Position numbers and translations under genes: made by a program
Notes under the pieces: model-generated
What the model saw: the letters and a program-made list of their open reading frames with translations, nothing else
Told to the model about the DNA's origin: nothing
The model's database searches: none
In this document: piece after piece, positions 60,662 through 64,000 of the stretch
Layout of the letters: each line of letters starts with the position of its first letter
How positions within the stretch are numbered: position 1 is the first letter of the stretch
Source: Arachis hypogaea
Taxonomy: Eukaryota; Streptophyta; Magnoliopsida; Fabales; Fabaceae
Assembly (NCBI RefSeq): GCF_003086295.3
Contig: NC_092040.1
Location: 4,216,001-4,280,000, forward strand
Length of the DNA stretch: 64,000 nucleotides
Direction of reading: 5' to 3'

Positions 60662-63600
60662 TTAATGTTTAGCATTGATCAAGTTTCTGATCACATATTG
60701 CAAGATGCCTCCATGGCTGAAGTAAGCAAGTTCAACCTGCAATGAAGTGGCTAAAACATCAACCAAGAAAACAGAATGATCAAAGAGTTGCAACAAAAAA
60801 TGGAAGACCAAATATTACCTCTGTATCGAATCTTAGAGTAGTTGCAAACTTCTTCCCATCATCTGTCACCACTGTGACATCTTGACCAGGTCGGATTTCA
60901 CTTATGTTCGGAAGATCAATGGTGTACCGCTCACGACCAGTCAATCCAAGACTATCGGCATCCTCCCCGGACTTGAAACATAGAGGGATAATACCCATTC
61001 CCACCAAATTACTTCGGTGAATCCTTTCAAAGCTTTTTGATATGACAGCTTTCACACCCTGACAAATGAATATGTCATTAAATTTACCAATAAAAAACAC
61101 ATTTTTTTTTATAGTAGAATGGAATCTAGGAAGTACCAGTAGCATCGGCCCCTTTGCAGCCCAATCACGGGAACTTCCACTTCCATACTCAGCACCAGCT
61201 AAAATAATCATATCATGCCCCTCGCTCTTGTATTTCTGAAAATAGATATGATGATCCAACAAGGTTACAAAGAAGTCAACCAAAAAAGGCTTGGGTTAAC
61301 TACAGTAATCATGAATGAAAAATACACTGGAAATTTTTTGTGTGCTTTCTTTTGACATTTCCAGTCTAAAGCCAAACTGAATTTACTTTCTCTATTTCTC
61401 CCCTTTTTTGGTCTTTCAATATAGATGTCGTGCCCATATAATTTGATAGATTCAGGCAGATTGTCAAGAATGTTTTCCAGTCAAAATCAAATCTATCTAT
61501 CACAGGAATGAGAAGGTATATGACATAGCATCATTATGATGTAAAGAAACATTGCCTCGTGCACCTACTTAGAAGAAAAATTACCATTGCAGCATCAAAG
61601 ACAGATAACTTCTCCCCAGAAGGAATATGGATTGTTTTTGGTCCAACTTCTCCATTCAAGAGTTTGTTGACGATGCGAATATTAGCAAAAGTTCCTCGTG
61701 CCATCACCTCATCGTTACCACGGCGACTTCCATAGGAGTTGAAATCTCGTCTGTCAACCCCACGCTCCATAAGGTATTTGGCAGCAGGACTATCTTTATG
61801 TATGCTACCAGCTGGAGAGATGTGGTCAGTCGTAATACTATCCCCAAAATTGAGCAAACAGTAAGCATTCTTCACTCCGTGTCCACCGGGTGGAGACATG
61901 GTCATGTTCTTAAAGTAAGGTGGCTCATGAATATATGTTGATGAAGGGTCCCAGGAATAAAGAGTGCCAGTGGGAACAGAGAGATTATTCCACATGGGAT
62001 TGCCCTTGGTGATCGCATTATATGTTTCCCTAAACATATCTGGCAGCACACTTGATTGTACAACCTGAAAATTGGACAAATAAGAACCATCACCTTTATA
62101 CAATGAATTTGTACTGATATCCAAAAGTGATAGCTAACACAATAGGCTACTTACACTTGCAATTTCTTCACTGGATGGCCAAATATCCTTGAAGAATATC
62201 CTCTCTCCATCCTTGGTTATTCCAATAGGTTCAGTTTCAAAGTCAATGTCAACCTGCAGAATGTGTCCAGTTTAGAAAGTCCAACATAGAAGGAAAGACC
62301 TAATTTGGCATTAAAAGCAGGCCTGAACTCAATTCGCAAGAGACATACTGTGCCAGCAAGTGCATAGGCAACAACAAGAGGAGGCGAAGCAAGATAATTA
62401 GCCCTTGTTAATGGATGAACTCGGCCCTCAAAGTTCCTATTTCCAGACAAGACAGCTGCAGCTACAATATCTGGAATGTTCAGAAAATCAATGTTTAGGT
62501 CACCTAAGATTCCTTGACGAATACAAAGAGAATATCTGCTTACAAAAAAAATGTGTACCATTTTCAGTAATTGCAGAAGCCACAGCTTCATTAATATCCC
62601 CTGAATTACCAATGCATGTGGTGCATCCATACCCAACTATATGAAAACCTAGCTGGTTCAAATACTTCTGCAAGCCACTGAAGGTGAAATGTAATAGAAG
62701 TGTTTCAGCCACAGTAAGCTTGATGTTATTGCCGGTGTGTCACAGTATGTCACAGTTAATATACTTCGCATATTCTAAACATACCTCCTCTCTATATATT
62801 TAGTTACAACACCGGAACCTGGAGCAAGACTTGTTTTAATCCATGGCTTCACCTAATAGTCAAAATCAGATTATGAAACAATGGCAATCAATTAGTACCC
62901 AACAAATTATCCAGAAAAAAAAATGATGGATAAAAAAAAGGAAGAAACTGCAAATATGCAATGTATTCTTAGAAGGGGGAAAAAATCAATAATCACCCTT
63001 AAAAACAAAAACAAGCCTAAGACAGTTGCTTAGTTAATTTCAACTTTATTCAGAAAGAGGAAAGAAACAAGAACAAATGATGCACCAAGCCTGCAATTCC
63101 AGGACAACCACCATGTGCTTTTACTGCTTTAGTCATTTGTTTGGGGGGATAGGGAGTGCAATTTGGGTGCATTCAACAATATTAAAAAAAGATATAAAAG
63201 CAATCATACAATAAACATATAATCCTGATCATGTAGCCCAACTACAGTACATGCATATGATTATCAAGTTAAATCTTAAAACTTCATGACACAGGTAACA
63301 AAAAAGCAGAGACATTGACAAACCTCCAATCCCAAGTCACATGCTTTCTTTGCAACCAGTGCAGCTCCAAGCATTACATAAGGGTTTGAGGTATTTGTAC
63401 AGCTGGTGATAGCAGCTATAACAACATCCCCATGCCTAAGATGTGCTTTTGTCCCATTGAATGTGAACTCTGCAACCTTATTTTGAGATTCTGTTGGTAT
63501 GGCAAAACCCTGTAACAGTGCAATATACAGATCAAAAGACCATAAAAATAAATAAAGGCAAAAAAAAAATATCAAAAGCAGATAACTAGGATGAGTATAT

Positions 63601-64000
63601 AATCATACAAACTACTGATCTGTATATAGCTGTTGACAAAATTATATCCATGGTTCAAGCAGCATACCTTAAACCCAACTTTATTGTTGAGGCAGGCATG
63701 CCAATCTACCTTCATTTCTTTCAAAGGGACACGATCATGAGGCCTGAAAAGATTTAAAGCAATGATTAAACTATGTAAAAACTAGAAAATGAAAACATGA
63801 TTTTATTTTAGTCTGAATTATGTCAGCTCCCTATTAATTTACACTTACTATAAAAGCCTTTCCACACGTATGTCTTTTTATACCCTCAAAATAACCAAAA
63901 TTAACTCCAAACTGTGATCAGACGTTACACATTTGTTGAAGTATCTTATGGAATTCTGGTCAATTTTAAACATTGATTCAGCTGCACAAATTGAATGTTT
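60662..64000 (-). CDS. ACO: Aconitate hydratase, C-terminal part (gene continues past the window)
   Basis: Interconverts citrate and isocitrate; plant isoforms work in mitochondria and cytosol. Exons seen (minus, 5' to 3'): 63743-63668, 63509-63324, 62852-62785, 62677-62559, 62470-62349, 62253-62155, 62064-61585, 61235-61137, 61058-60819, 60736-60662. All are in frame. The 4Fe-4S cluster Cys are visible in [12 protein letters not shown] and in [12 protein letters not shown]. The active-site swivel domain has [17 protein letters not shown] and [18 protein letters not shown]. The C terminus is [20 protein letters not shown] plus NAKH. Bases 63744-64000 are intron. The N-terminal part, roughly half the protein and including any transit peptide, lies beyond base 64000, so the compartment cannot be told. 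Confidence 0.96.

Overview
The window is nuclear DNA of a flowering plant. Large AT-rich spacers crowded with short inverted-repeat transposons, plant-type multi-exon genes with GT-AG introns, and the plant-only protein families present all say so. The proteins and the repeat families look like those of a legume, and I would guess Arachis (peanut and relatives). That genus-level guess is recollection and was not tested here.

Seven host genes can be modelled, most of them exon by exon with every reading frame closing. On the minus strand, from left to right, they are: an SR45a-type splicing factor (4074-6439, 247 aa); a phospholipase D of the delta class (7866-14375, 863 aa, ten exons); a small intronless gene resembling syringolide-induced protein 14-1-1 (23337-23819); NRPB1, the largest subunit of RNA polymerase II with its heptad tail (25349-32508, about 1836 aa, fourteen exons); and, at the right edge, the C-terminal half of an aconitase whose 5' part lies beyond base 64000. 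On the plus strand are: a small intronless CxxC protein like Arabidopsis At4g08330 (48731-49114); a three-exon plant-specific gene of unknown function (53191-54279); and a membrane-anchored prolyl 4-hydroxylase (55893-58032, 290 aa, seven exons). These are unrelated housekeeping and signalling genes with no operon-like logic. The shared themes are RNA polymerase II transcription with splicing (NRPB1, SR45a), and membrane lipid and secretory-pathway enzymes (PLD, P4H).

The spaces between genes are mostly transposon-derived. The most informative is a nested composite at about 35030-43048. A short MITE was split by a 7.7-kb Mutator-like element (MULE, 35069-42753) with about 155-bp terminal inverted repeats and a perfect 9-bp target duplication. 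The MULE carries two convergent decayed genes, a GRF-type zinc-finger gene on the left and a transposase gene with its catalytic core deleted on the right. It was itself entered by a roughly 4.3-kb sequence that looks like a solo LTR (36555-40865), which holds a 414-bp tandem duplication, and by a 176-bp hAT-like MITE. Other decayed mobile material includes a plant-mobile-domain pseudogene (19500-20399), a multi-exon repeat-family pseudogene (18147-19490), a 5'-truncated LINE (45190-46180), a tRNA-derived SINE inside a MITE (43171-43357), and several foldback MITEs, one of them inside a PLD intron.

I found no clear case of a wholly new biological system. The best leads are the convergent two-gene MULE, three GC-AG introns falling in three different genes, and the in-frame, phase-matched small exons that encode the end of the NRPB1 CTD.
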